A DNA stretch of 64,000 bases, from assembly GCF_000204055.1 (NCBI RefSeq), contig NW_006768792.1, forward strand, positions 917,676 to 981,675. Reading direction: 5' to 3'. The stretch is from Melampsora larici-populina 98AG31 (Eukaryota > Basidiomycota > Pucciniomycetes > Pucciniales > Melampsoraceae). The position numbers and the translations under genes were made by a program. Every line of letters starts with the position of its first letter. Within the stretch, counting starts at the first letter, position 1. This document shows, piece by piece, positions 29,631-42,886 of this stretch. The notes under the pieces were generated by a model that did no database searches, had not been told where the DNA came from, and saw only the letters and a list, made by a program, of their open reading frames with translations.

Positions 29631-32452
29631 ATGACTGACAAGACAACTGATGAATTTTATCATCACACCTTGTCCCGCACTCCAAGTCATCTCCCAAAGA
29701 TGGGACTTTATCCTAAAACTTACAATCATCAGCCTTCAAACTCTGATATCTCAACCAGATCAGCCTTTCGGACTAACAGGGATCGTTCCAGTCTCCTTAG
29801 CGTAATCGGTTTCGCGGCCATCACCTTCGTTTTTTATCAATCAATCATACCATCTCAACGTCATCCTTGGAATAGCATTCAAACTATTCTGACCGACCTC
29901 GTTTCTCGCCCATTCAACTTTGGTCTCATATTTCCTTCCTCAGCACCAACCAGTGAACATGACTTCGTTCTGGGGTTCTCAGCGTCTTCGATTCAAACTA
30001 TCGTCCGTCGATATACGTCGAGGTCTCATCTTGCGGGTACTTCCGGCGACGAACACACTGCTTCATTGACTCAAGCGACTTGGGAGAAGTTACTTGGAAT
30101 CAAAGCCCAGGGAGATACGCACGTCTTTGATGCGGGGACACGACGAGCTCGAAAGATGTTATACAGCAAAGGATCGAAGCCCCGAGTTTGGACTGATCGT
30201 TACTATCCACTTGTTACTTTCCCTGGAAATGAAAGTTTGATCGTCTTACGGAACGCGACCTCAAATACTACCATCTTCACCGCATCCCTCTTCGAAAACG
30301 CTCACCAGACTGATCCAACAGCTAGAAATGGTTCCGCTCAATTTCCAGCATTTCATGGCTTTAGCCACCCGGGCAAAGCTTCAGGATCGCTGGTGTATGT
30401 TAACTACGGTCGTCTGGAGGATTTCGAACGACTTCAGGCTAATGGAATCAGTGTCAAGGATCGGATTGTACTGGTACGATATGGCGAAATATATCGAGGT
30501 CTGAAAGTGTCGTTCGCCGAACAGTTTGGCGCCAAGGGAGTGATCATATACACAGATCTCGCAGAAGACGGGGCTTCAATGGCAGGCCAGGTTACATATC
30601 CTGATGGTCCAGCACGTGAACAATCTAGCATTCAACGTGGAAGTGTTGAAAATCTTTCAATGCAACCTGGTGATCCACTCACACCTTTTATCCCGGCTTA
30701 CAAACATGCTAAGCGTGTAGAACCAAAAAGCATACCTGGTATACCATCTTTACCAATCAGTTGGAATGATGCTCAACCGTTATTGAAAAGCCTGGAAGGA
30801 TTTGGAAAGTGTTTGGGGCACGATTGGAACGGATTCGGGCCTTTTGAGTATTTCACTGGCCCTTCTAATGACACCAATGTTCAAATCGTCAACGATGTCA
30901 CCAACGAGGTGGCAACGATTTGGTATGTTCAGACGTATATCTCTGAAAACCGGTAATTTGCTGACTCTAGATATGATTATGTATGGCCTCAATAGGAACA
31001 CGTATGCATTGATACCAGGGCACATAACGGACGAGGTGGTTGTGATTGGAAATCATAGAGATGGTTTGTCAATCATTTCACTACTGGCGCTTGCAATTTA
31101 TTTCCAAATACCCAATACCTACTATACCCGTGTATCTCCATCTATCCAGCCTGGATCTTTGGCGCTGGGGACCCCAATAGCGGCACTGCGGTGATTACCG
31201 AAATCCTCAAGTCCTTTGGAAACTTGATGAAGATCGGCTGGCGTCCACGCCGAAGTATCCTGTTTGCCAGCTGGGATGGTGAAGAACTAGGATTGATTGG
31301 CTCTACGGAGTTCGTTGAAGATCATCAGAAATGGATCAAGAGAAATGTAGCTGTTTACTTAAATACTGATATCAGTAAGTTTTCATGTCATCATGTGCAT
31401 TCCTTGGGTGTCTCAAGCTTTATTGACCTGTATACCTTAATATTGGCGTTTCAGGTGCTGCGGGTTCCCAACTTGACATTGGCGCTTCACCCTCGCTCGT
31501 CCCAGTTTTCCTCGATGTATCAAAGAAAATTGAAGACCCAGAAGATGATCAGCGTACTTTATACGACCGCTTAGCATCTCAGCAAAATTCTACAAATGAG
31601 ATATCCATAGGTCCATTGGGTTCAGGAAGTGATTTTACACCTTTCCTTCAACACGTTGGCATCGCATCAGCCGATGCAGGGTTCGGTCCTGCAGATGGGG
31701 ATCCAGTGTATCATTACCACTCGAGTTTGTGACATGGTTCCTTGATCTCTCGACTTCAAAAAGAAGGGTATTGTACATGTGGCTGATTTTTTGACATCTT
31801 ACCTTCCTTGTGATCATCAGTCTATGACTCGACGTATTGGATGGAAAAATTTGGCGATCCGGGCTATAAGCGACATCTTGCGGTAGCTCGGCTGCTCGGT
31901 TTGGTAACATTGCGTTTTGCTGAATCAAAAGTTTTACCAATTGACTTGAAAGCCTATGGTAAAGCTTTGAAAGGTTATATCAATCATTTACCCACCTCAA
32001 AAGAAGTTGATTTTACATCATTGAGAAAAGCTGTTGATAATCTCTGTTTAGCTATAGAGCATGTAAAACCAAAAAAGATAAGAAGGTATAATAAACTTTT
32101 GAAATCGTTTGAGAGTGGGTTTATTGATCTAGTTGGTTTAAGAGGTCGAGCTTGGTATCGGAATTTGATTATTGCACCTGGGATTAATTTGGGATATGGA
32201 GCTACACCTCTTCCGGGTTTGAATGAGGTAAGATTGTGTTTAAAACATGAGATCATCAATTGACAGGTCAATAGCTGATTTATTTTTAATTACATGTTTA
32301 ATTTTTGACAGGCTATTAAAATTTATAAAAATTCAAGTTTAGCTACTATAGAATTAAATCGAGTTGTGAAAGTGATTGATAATAATAGGAAAAAAGTGAA
32401 TGGATTAAATCAAAAAATATACTGTTTGAAAAAACATCGTCATGCAAATTAG
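29631..32452 (+). CDS. M28-family glutamate carboxypeptidase-like membrane peptidase
   Basis: Six exons: 29631-30922, 30996-31063, 31150-31374, 31455-31724, 31821-32227, 32312-32452, giving 800 residues in one frame. A cytosolic N-terminus is followed by one membrane helix (LLSVIGFAAITFVFYQ), a protease-associated domain (RLQANGISVKDRIVLVRYGE, FGAKGVIIYTD), then the M28 zinc peptidase: NHRDAW (His), DPNSG (bridging Asp), DGEELGLIGS (Glu pair), NTD (Asp) and YHYHS (His). A transferrin-receptor-like helical dimer domain ends the protein. This is the GCPII/Vps70/Tre type of fungi, a type II membrane peptidase with its catalytic domain in the lumen or outside. Two donors are GTTTGT, which explains why the gene breaks up in simple frames. 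The substrate is unknown. Confidence 0.9.
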
Positions 32453-34609
32453 GTTTTTTTCGTAAATGAATTTGTATTACATGTTTAATAGGGATTTGTG
32501 ACCTAGAGATTTTTTGGGGGGGTTGTAGGATATGAAGAATGTATTAAATTATCATTGATTGATTTTTAAGCTATTAGGGGGTTACAAGTCAGAAAATGTT
32601 TGTGAAACTTTTTAAAAAACGGACAAGTTGTTTAAATTTTATGGTGCTTTTTTTCTGCAAATATACAGTCAACAGCATTTGGGACACCTAAAATGGTGTC
32701 CTGATTTTATTAAATTTATGGTATAGTTTGTAAGATAGGACAACTTGTTGGACTGTAAACTACTGTAAATTTCTTGACTTGGAATCCCCTATTATATGTC
32801 CCATTTTCTTAGTAGAAACTTTTGGGTTTGATGGATGTAAGATGTATTTTCTGTTGAGATGGAAGTTTTTGACCATCACCCTGTACAACCAACTTGACTC
32901 ATTGTGTTGTGTCAGACCAATTGAACAAGGCCAACAAGATGATGATGCATGTCTAATCCAAGATCCATATAGGCAATGAGGCAGCTGTCCATATTGATGG
33001 TAGCATTGGTTGCTTTGTTTATTAGGGAAGTGTTGACATCTACCTCATTGTCTGTATGAATTTTGAAAAGGACATGGATGTCCACTTTGTAGGCCTTCTT
33101 AAATTGATCTGGTGATAAGGTCACTCAACACAATATCTGGGTTAAGTGGTTCAAATCTTTCTGGAGTGTTGTCTTTCATCAAGGGTTGGTCAAAAGGTCA
33201 CCAGGCATGAATGCACCTTGAACATGATGAAGGCCTGAAAGTGCTCATAGATCACAGTCACCAGTCACCACATTTGACCAATTTAAGTGGTTTGTACGTT
33301 GCACTGTGTCTAGTGGTGAGGACATATATGAAGAGATGGGTTCAGTTCAGTAGGGGGGCTCAAGTCAAGCAATGGCAATTTTGCAGCTTTTACTGTAAAA
33401 ACAAAATCACAAATTCATAGTTTTGCAAAAAATCCAAGAACTTGTAATTTTGTTAACTACATCCCAAATTTTTATAAGCCGCAAATTTACACAAATATTT
33501 GGCAAGAAGAAAACCCAAACAACTGTAAAACAAAAATGAAACCCTCCTATTTGAAATAGCTCAAGTGGTTCCAAAGGTAGACATATGAATATCCTTGAGC
33601 ACTTCAGGTTGAAATCTACAGTAATTTTGATTGGTCCAAGTGTGAAATTTTAGTTTTGCTGTATGGTACACAGCAATAGGTTTTGATTTATCTCTGGAAC
33701 TAATCAAGATGTTTGTATTCTGAGGAGATATTTCAAAAGAGATTCAAGTTCATGCTTCTTAATATTGAGATGGGAGCATGTAGAAATCATAAAAAAAGGT
33801 TTTCTAATGAGACTGGTTTTGGGCAAAATGCCCCAACCAGCTATCTCACACCATTCTTTTGACTTTATGTAGGTGTAAGAGCATTCACAATGGTCCACCT
33901 ATTGTGTGGGGTCTCACACATTTAGGGGGTCAAAAAACTGCTACAGTGGTCCTGCAAAGTACAAGGTGTGTCATTTAGAGCACTTCAACTTTGATTGAGA
34001 GTCTTCGAATCTGGGGGTTTGTAGGGGCTGTTGAGTGCACTCATCAGGAGTACATAACACACATTCAAGACATTGACTCCAATGATGATTTTGATCCACT
34101 CAACATCAGAGTAAAAGCACATGGAGCATTTAAGCAAAGTTCTTCTACCCAACAACACCTGGATTTGAGTGCTCTGGTGTCCACGCACTTGTTTTCCAAC
34201 CCCCCTCATCGGAAAATTTAGGTTGCGGATCCAAGACCCCTCAAAATCACTAGATTATTGTGGATCTCTGAGTCCCTTGTTTGAGCAGGCTGGTAGGGCT
34301 CAAGAGGGACTCAGTGAAGTTTGCCTAATGATGGATGACTCATGAGATGTTTGAATTCCAGTGTGTGACCTTTTATTTTGTTATTCTACCCGATCGAATC
34401 TCGGGTCAATCTGAGGGGCCCCAGACTGTATCGGGCCGGATATTCGTCACACAGCCTTGGTTCGAAATTTAATCAACGACCAAAAGTACCTCAACTCTCC
34501 TCAACTCTTAACCACCAACATATTTCACTCAAATCGATCTCCAATATCCAACACAAACCAGATCTAACCTATCCTCAACTCAATCAGCACCAAAAGACGT
34601 ATCAAAAAA
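32453..34609. other. Intergenic DNA, no gene seen
   Basis: No supported gene. It is AT-rich with repeat-like prose (33.1-34.2 kb) that may be old transposon remains. The FIS1 promoter and leader are at the right end. Confidence 0.4.
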
Positions 34610-35380
34610 ATGATAGGATCAAGTTCAAATGATAAATTACCATATGCAGCTGATGTATCGATTTCATTAAGTACAGAAGAATTAAAAGTATTAAGACAAC
34701 AATATCAAACAGAAGAAAGTAAAGGATGGGTTTCGATTCAAACTAAATTTAATTTAGCTTGGGGTTTGGTTAAAGGAAATGTTAAGAATGGTGAAGTTTC
34801 TGAAGGGATTGCTATCTTTATGGGTATGTGTTTTTGAAATTTATCGATTCTTGAATATGTATGTTGGGTTCTTTTGGATTGATTTCTTACTTTTTTTTTG
34901 TTTTTTTTTTGGTTTCTTTTTAGATGTTTATCGTCAAGAACCTACTAGGAGAAGAGAATGTCTTTATTATCTTTCTTTAGGTCATTATAAATTAGGAAAC
35001 TATGGTGAAGCAAAGCGATTTATTGGTAAGTTTTTTTTTCTCATGAAGATTCTATAGTGTTAAAGAATCGAAATGATTAATTGATGGTTTTTCCCTTGTT
35101 TTCTTCTTCGAATGTCAATGTGATGGAAAACAGATTTATTGTTAGAAAAAGAACCAAGTAATCTTCAAGCTAAATCACTTTCTGAATTAATTACCAAAGG
35201 TGTCACTACAGGTAATACATTTTCAAGTGGATCAAGGACTGTTGAATAGAGCTCTGACTGATGATGTTTTCGTTTTCGTTTTCTTTAGAGGGGTATATTG
35301 GGATGAGTTTAATGGGAGGAGCAGCAATTGTAGGTAGTATACTTTTAGCAAGTTTCTTCAAAGGAGGAAAACATAAATGA
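34610..35380 (+). CDS. FIS1: Mitochondrial fission 1 protein (Fis1)
   Basis: Four exons (34610-34823, 34924-35025, 35134-35211, 35289-35380) give 161 residues, the usual Fis1 length. The cytosolic part is the TPR-like bundle: [64 protein letters not shown], and [14 protein letters not shown]. The C-terminus is a tail anchor ([17 protein letters not shown]) followed by basic residues, placing it in the outer mitochondrial and peroxisomal membrane. It recruits the fission machinery (in yeast, Mdv1 and Dnm1). Introns are all phase 1 with GT-AG ends. The W-S-Q-KFN-AW stretch at the second helix is a family signature. Confidence 0.95.
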
Positions 35381-36789
35381 AATCTAGGTGATCACAATCG
35401 GTTCTCGGTCTTAACTCTTTGATCTGTTTTATGTCAGAGGTTAGATATTGGAATGTCCTTTACTTATTTCTTCATGACACCTATCAAATCTCATCACCTC
35501 TTTTTGACTTGATTGTATATCATGATTCTCTGTTTTTTTTTCATCTGAGCGCATGATTTTTCAAGCTGTACATTATCTCTTCTGATTCCTTTATATATCC
35601 CTCTAAGTCATTTGTTCGATGCTCTTCTTTTATCAATTTATATTCTATAGTCTAGGATTTATATGAACGATTTGATTAGAAAGTTGGTCTGTTGATTGAT
35701 ATACAAACAAGAAAGTTCAGGGATCTTTTTGATTGTTTGATGAGAAACGGGTTCTATGGTCTTTCTGAGGGAAAAAATCGATAGTTTGGTTTGGTGATTA
35801 TGTTCAAAGTGTTCATGATGAGAAAGCGTCTTCAAAGGCTTCTTCATACATATCTATCTTTTGGCTACAGTTCATGACGTCGGATTTGATGACATCATCT
35901 TTCAATTCTCTGTTTACCACTCAAGGCCGAGAGGAAGTCTCTTTACCCTCTTTACCATCATCATCCTTCCTCCCAGTCACTCTCACGTTCAATCTCGGAG
36001 TCCATCTTTTATTATTTTCAAACTACCTGCCGTGACGAAATACTTTCAGTATCTGTAAGAGGAACTAAGAATGAAGACAACTTTGGACCTGATGGAAAGA
36101 AGTTTACAATGCTGAGCAAGCTTGGTGATATCTTTTGTCTATAAGTAATCCAAACGCACTCCATTTTAGATTTCTCCTTACGAAAATCGATTGCTTGAGT
36201 GAAAAACAACAGCATCGAGATCCATAACGGTGAGTATTTCGCTTGACTTGTTGCTAAGGTGTTCTTCGATCTATTGTGCACTTGTTTACATTTTCTCGCA
36301 TGCTAGTAACATACTTTGTTGCTTCACTTTTGTTATTTGTTATTGATTTTCACATCTCATTGAACTTGAACTCATGAAGTTCTTCAACGATTTCTAAATA
36401 TATCTGATTGAAAAGGTTGCTTAAATGAGAAACCATCAAGGGATTAATTGAAGACAAGATGGATTTACTCATCGACCATGTTTTATAACTTTCTCTCCAT
36501 AACAATTCAGTGAATCATCACAAACTCATCGAATTCTCATTCTCATCTTGATGCTAATCCAGATTCCATATCCTCTCTCCCTATCCCTATCTCCGAGCTC
36601 AGTCACCCATCCAATCTACCTAAAGTCCAACTCATCCAACACACTCACAGTTATCATCGTCTTCAACTTCAAATTGAATCAACATTAATCTTCTTTTAAT
36701 CTAATATCTAGACTTCCATCAGACCTTTCAATCAATCTTGTCTCTAAAGAAACCTTCATTCTCCAATTCGAATATTGTACTCAACTTCT
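35381..36789. other. Intergenic DNA, no gene seen
   Basis: FIS1 3' region, then AT-rich DNA. A TC-rich leader-like tract (about 36500-36770) precedes the next coding frame. Confidence 0.4.
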
Positions 36790-37851
36790 ATGGATCATTC
36801 AAACTACTTTGATCGACTTGCAGCAGGATCATCAAATCAATCTCACAATGTCTATCACCTTAATAAAACAGATTATAATTCAAGTCAATCATTAGATTCT
36901 AATTCGAAATCATCTTACGCAGAATCTCAATTTAAATCAAACTCATTGAATCAGCCTTCAGAACCTGATATCAAAGGAAACCCTTCGATAGGGAGATCTT
37001 CTTATTCTACTGAGAACCAAGATTGTGATATAAAAGAAGATAGTCATGAGGGGTTTAAATCTATGATTTCAGATTCAAAAAAATTCAAACTAGATTTAAG
37101 TTTTAACAGGATAGAAAATTTAAATGATCAACTTCAATGTAAAAGTCCTAAAAGTTTAAATTCAAATCAAAAACAACATCAAGATCAAGACTTATTACCA
37201 ACATTACCGGTTTCACCTTTACCTTTACTTTCAATTAAGAATGATAAACCAATCAATTCAAAAGAATTAAAGAAAATTTATTCTAATTGGGAATTTCCGA
37301 TCAGAACTGATTCACCTAGAGGTTTAACTTGGGGACCATTTAAAGATGAAAGTAAAATCAAGCCGGTAAGAACTAGAAGTCAACATCAAACCAGTCGTAA
37401 GATTTATGTGATTCTTAAACCATTGAATGAAAATCGAAATCAAACTCAAACTGGAGAAGAAGAAATTGAAAAGGAAATCAAACTCGAAAGTGAAGGATCA
37501 GGTTCGAATTTAATTCAAAAAGATCTTGTTGAAATCAATTCGACTGAAAAACCCATCAAACCTGAAATCATAATCACTTCAACACCTAATCATCATCATG
37601 ATCATCATCCAACATTAAAATCAAAAAAATCAAAACGAACTTTCGAAATCGAAACCGAACTTGAAAGTCAACTAGAAACCAATCACAAACGAATCAAACC
37701 ATTTCATGATGAAAAAAAAGAAGAATTGAATCAACATTTAGGATTTTGTTTACCTGATTATCTTTTGTTTCTTGATCCTATTCAAATTATTAAAACTAAT
37801 CATCGGATCATTAAGGATCAAGAATTAATGGATATCGAAATTAAGGCTTGA
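36790..37851 (+). CDS. Unrecognised Ser/Asn-rich protein, 353 aa
   Basis: I do not recognise a family. The first ATG (MDHSNYFDRL) is at 36790; the open frame extends 15 bases upstream from a TTG. The N-terminal third is Ser/Asn-rich and disordered. The middle has an ordered-looking patch, SKELKKIYSNWEFPIRTD then SPRGLTWGPFKDE, and a short IYVILKPLNE strand. A basic stretch (SKKSKRTF) suggests a nuclear protein, and the C-terminal 40 residues (LGFCLPDYLLFLDPIQIIK) are hydrophobic but not a clear membrane helix. Codon use (A/T-ending) and the TC-rich leader are like the neighbouring host genes, so a real single-exon gene is likely. A GTGAGT at 37873 might mark a 3'-UTR intron. Confidence 0.6.
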   Translation: MDHSNYFDRLAAGSSNQSHNVYHLNKTDYNSSQSLDSNSKSSYAESQFKSNSLNQPSEPDIKGNPSIGRSSYSTENQDCDIKEDSHEGFKSMISDSKKFKLDLSFNRIENLNDQLQCKSPKSLNSNQKQHQDQDLLPTLPVSPLPLLSIKNDKPINSKELKKIYSNWEFPIRTDSPRGLTWGPFKDESKIKPVRTRSQHQTSRKIYVILKPLNENRNQTQTGEEEIEKEIKLESEGSGSNLIQKDLVEINSTEKPIKPEIIITSTPNHHHDHHPTLKSKKSKRTFEIETELESQLETNHKRIKPFHDEKKEELNQHLGFCLPDYLLFLDPIQIIKTNHRIIKDQELMDIEIKA

Positions 37852-40800
37852 TCTTTTTTTATCTCTTTGAAAGGTGAGTATTTCTTTATTTTTCTTGTGA
37901 ATGATTTCATTTATTGACTGTTCTTTTGGTTTTTGATCCCTTTTCAAATTCAGATAAAAGGTTTTTCAAAACTCTCTCAAAATGAGTTCCAATACATCCT
38001 TTGTTTTCTTTTCTTGTGTAGCCAGTAAATTGTATCATTTTGTTTGTATTCCTATTTCCATTTTTTCCTAACAAGTATCAAAGGTTTTAAAATAATCAAA
38101 TAGTATTAGATTTTTATCTTTCTAGATTTTTTTCTCTTGGAAGTAACAGAGTTTTTCTTATTTTAGTATTATTTAGATGTTATGCAGAAATGTTAATCGA
38201 TTTATCTCCCCTCAAGGGTTTACCTTTGAGAACCTTTGTGTTTAAAAAAGTAACCTTTATTGAGTATCATTTGGGTTTCATAATTTTTTTCTTTGGATCA
38301 TTTCACAGGATAAGATAAGAGGATGCTCATAGCTTGTGCCAGTAGCCTTCAGTCAAATTGTAGAGGAAGGCACTAGTTTCTGGTATTAGAGGTAAATAAA
38401 TGGATGCCATGGGATCATGAGTACCAGGTACTATAACTCGGATACCCTCAGACGTTTTGAGTGGTAATGTATTGGTGTTGAAGTTTTCAACTTCAACACC
38501 ACCCACTCTGAACTCCATCACCTCTAGTGCTGGAACCCTCCTTGATTGAGTTGAAACCACAACTCATTTCCTTTTTTTCACCCTCTCACCTCCTGGATGA
38601 GAAGGCCCCCCAAGGGTTTATTGTGATTGCCACAGAATGGGTACCCATTAAAGAGGAATACGAGCTTACTCCAATAACCGGGTAAACCTTCTGGGTCTAC
38701 CCCCACACCTGCAAAAGTAGTTTTACTTGACTTGTATTTTAATTTAGACAACTACCTTACAGGTTGCAAGAATCAGATAAGGGATTTCCTATAATGCATT
38801 AAGTTTAATTATAATGTATTGAATTCAATCAAGTTATAGTACATGTGAGAAGTTTACAATAAACCTTCTCCTTAGATTACCTATACAATAAGCATTCCCC
38901 CCTTGTAGTAGCGGCAAGATAAATTGAAGGGTCTTTGTGATTGGTTTTTTGAAAAGTTGAAGTGGAGATGATAAGGCATTTTAGATTTGGTCAGGAAATG
39001 TAAATTGTTTGTCAATGGGCTTTCTTTTCTATTGCCTTGGACTTTTGCTTACATATATCTATTCGAGTGCCTGTAGCCATCCCTGCACATATGGTAATGA
39101 TTTGCTTTAGAAACACAGGTGGGGTTTGAGTTTATGTATATGGAATTGTCTGGATGATGATCACATATGATAAATGAAGTTCATTGGAGTATTTTGTAGG
39201 GTTTGCTTAAGAAGTCTTTAGTAGCAACTTGTATATGTTTCATGCCACAAACATAGTCCAATGTGATTTATTTAAGAAAATTGTGACTGGCATATGGACA
39301 TGATAAGATTCTTGTATTCAGAAAACAGATGTTCATGATGCTGAAGGTCAAGAAGCTCACAGAACTTTAATAATCAAATACATATGCATGGTACACTGGA
39401 CATCAGGGACTGGGCAAAGCTCTGCAAAATTGTAACTCAAATGTAGTTGAAAGCAAGTTGCAAACAGTTAAGCCACTGTTCAATCAATATAAAATTTCCC
39501 TATTTTTTTAGTAAGCTTTATGGCACTAGAGAAAATAGGGTGGCGCACAGCCATGACCCTCCTTAAGACGAGCTGTGTATTCAAATTTGCCCCTCCCACC
39601 TCAGCCAAAAGCCTATGGCAGAACGCTTCTGGACAGCCTGATATACCTTTCACAGGTTGCTCTGGCTTTGGTTTTGGTGAAATCATCTGAAAGTCGGGGC
39701 TCTTGGGCTTGCAGGAGACATTGTGACACCTCCTCACAGTGCCCGTTGAATGCGTCCTCAACGTTGAGGTCACAGCTAGGGTGTAATTTTGTTCGTATTT
39801 TGTTCGCATATGTAACACATGTCTTTGAGAAACACGAACAAAGGCCAGGTTTCGCTCAGAGACAAACAAAGGTAACTTTACTCTTACTCAAAGTTGTTCA
39901 GCCCCTTCTCCCTGAGTGCTCACCTACCGTCAGGGACTCCAAGCCAAACTACTCAGTTCCCACTCAAGTTTGAGTTTGATTTTTTATCAAAGCAATTTGT
40001 TTTGCTGTTTTATCGGGTCAGTGCACTTCATAGTTGTTTTGTTGTTGTCTTTAAACATAATGTAGCTCCCCTGTTTGCTTCACTTGTCCACTTCAAGCTT
40101 CAAACCACTTTGTATTGAGCATCTGTAATAAAGATCTTAGCCTATAGACTACGTGCTACGTACATCTGCACATCTGGGTGAATGTCAGAGTGTGAAATTT
40201 CTCTTGTTTATCTTGCTTAAAAAGCGTTTCTATACAAAAATAACAAAAAATATGTTGCTCTGCCGCTCAAACAAAATTGAACAGACCAGAACGAGGACAA
40301 AAAAAAGGGTTTCATACAAACAAGCAAAAAACAATATTGTGTTGTCTTGTAATAAAGAACTGTTATACAAAATACAACTTCATATCCAGCTGCCTTGTTT
40401 ACTTGGTAGTAATGTATAAGAAAAGATCTTTTATTCACATGAAGAAGATTCAACCCGACTATGGAAGGTTCAATAAAAGAAAAATAACAAACTAGTTTTT
40501 TGTGTAGTCACTCTGATGAATCGCGTATGAAGACATTGATCAACATGATCACCTGTTTAGCATCAAGAGCTGGATTCGGAAACTTTCGAAGTAAAGCCAT
40601 TGGTCTTGGGATCAACAATCCTTTGTTACCTGAATTCATTGCAAAACATACAAACAAAGACAAAGGCTCAAAGATAACACCTGCTCTTATAGATCTAAAG
40701 TGATGACAGATTGGGTTGGAACTTGATCCGAGTTAGGAAAGATAACAGAACAAATAGAGACAAAGGCTCAGAGATATCAAAGGAGTTTTCTGGTGCTTGA

Positions 40801-41930
40801 AGTGGAGTATGCTTCCGAAGTTGATTATAGTCAGTTTGATGATACGACATACTTCGATGATTTGCACTTGATGAAGATAACAGTTCTGAATTCGATTGAG
40901 ATGAGTTGTGAATTGTTGAAATCGTTTGATGTCTTTCCTTGAATCAGGTTTGCTCCCAATGGAAAGTCTTTGATGATGGTGATGTTCTTGAAGAGAATCA
41001 GCTTGAGTAGTAGGATTGATCAATGTCGTAATGAGCTTATTGGTCGAAGTCTGATTCTGATTCTCAACGTTGATCAATAGTCTTGAAAATGAGTGACTAT
41101 GTATGTACATACACGTGATCAGCTGCTAAGTTCATCATAGTCTCAGCATCAATGCTTGGTCAACCGTCACACTCAGTAGGTGTTGATTTTAAGTCAAAGG
41201 CTAAGTTTTGACTGCATAAGCCGTTGTCCTCAGTAGACGCTGAACATGGATATTGTTCGAAAACAGTTCAATTGCGAGCGAAACATCAGCTAGCACTGTG
41301 ACCTTGACGTCGAGGACTCCTTCAACGGGCACTGTGCCTGTTGGCATAAATGACTTTGGTCAGCTTCCAAGCGATTCATGCGCTTATTGAGGTGGCTAAA
41401 TCCTCTGTCCATCAAAACCTTGCCCAGTCCCTATCATATCATGCTTTGTTTTTGGAAACCATGACTTAAAGTCAAATATGGTTAGGAATTAATATTATGT
41501 AATTATGAGATATGAGTGGCAAGCAAATATATATGTTTCCTTATTAGTCATGGATTGTTGGGATTGTATTCATAATATTCAGGCTACTCTAGAAACAACA
41601 CAGCCACAGTACAGATATACCTGTTCCAGAGCACTCCCGAGTTGAGCTACCTGCACTGCCAACATATTTGCCTTTGATTTTTCAATTTCAGGTAGTATTG
41701 GCTTCCAGACCTTGGTGAAGGTCTGACCAAGGATTTGTCTCTGATGGTGTTTTGGATTTCTCAACCCAAGGCATCTTTGTTGGAAGTGCTGCTCAGCAAG
41801 TGTACTCCAATCTAATCAAGTCTGTACACCATTAATATTCACAGCCAATAAATTTACCTCAAATTTTTCAATCTGAGGTCCCATCAGACTCAAATCCTTG
41901 GACAATATCTGTCCCCAGATCTGCATCCAA
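37852..41930. other. 4-kb stretch with no recognised gene
   Basis: No supported gene. A small hairpin (ggtgttgaag/cttcaacacc, 38477-38503) lies within a minus-strand frame 38327-38560 that may be an old transposon piece. Frames at 39480-39973, 40500-40703 and 40733-41110 have no recognisable content. Confidence 0.35.
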
Positions 41931-42762
41931 TGATGCCTTGGATTCTGAAACGGCGTGTTTCCACAGTGTATCCAACCAAGATAAGTACCCACCCCTCTGT
42001 TGATAACGAGTCTTCTCGTTTGATTCCAGCAGCTATCTACACGCGGGACAGCCGACTAGCCCGCACGTGTGTCCGGAATACATGTTTAAAATTTCATTCA
42101 TTTCCTTATATTTGTGTACTATGACAGAGGTTTTTGTTCAAAGATCTATCTATGATTGTGTAAAGTTCATCAAAAAATTTCCAGCGCAGGACTTGATCGG
42201 CTTCATCTTTCGGGGCGTTTCTCTTCCAATGATTCTCATCTTGGCGTTGTTCTGTCGGCCTTTAGCGACGTTTCCTCTCAGGCGCAACGCGTTTCCCCGC
42301 TGGAATCAGCCACTCCGGAAAGGTTTAATCTATTGTTTGGAAAGCCCACAGCCGTGCAAAACCCATGTTTTAGTTGACCAACTTTTTTGTCTCGGCCAAA
42401 ACATGTTTACACCCTCTGGGCCTGATCATTCCGGAAGTCGTCTACCTGAGTGCGACTCGCATACAATTTCTTTGCGGAGTTTCCTCTGCTGCGACGGTGA
42501 TTTGTCAAAAAAAATCGCACTTATCGGAAGTACCCCAAATGTTTGATATCTGCGATTATCTTCGATTTCCCGCACAACCATGTACCCAATTAAAAAGGAG
42601 TTAAATTTGGTATAGATTAAGCTCGACTCAACCTTACTACGAGACAATTATCATGTGTTTCTTATCATGTGTTTGTAATCCACCTCATGTCAGACAACAC
42701 TTGCAAGGATGATTTATCAAATGGGTAGAGTGGTCCCTAATACTTTGGTGGACAGGGAGCAA

Positions 42763-42770
42763 TATAAAAA
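42763..42770 (+). promoter_or_regulatory. TATA box candidate of secreted-protein gene A
   Basis: TATAAAAA lies 117 bases before the ATG at 42887. The equivalent place in copy B reads gataataag, a poorer match, so the two copies may be expressed differently (inference). Confidence 0.5.
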
Positions 42771-42886
42771 GAGCCCGTTGTATCACATTGGACGCTTGCA
42801 AGCTTTGTCCTTTGTTGGTGATTCATTCTATCAGTATACCTCTTCAATTTCACACTCGGGAATTCCATTCTTGCTTTTCTCCCAAA

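Noticed and set aside
39480..39973. Overlapping frames of about 130 codons on both strands
   Set aside because: No recognisable domain, no intron pattern and no leader; both strands are equally open.
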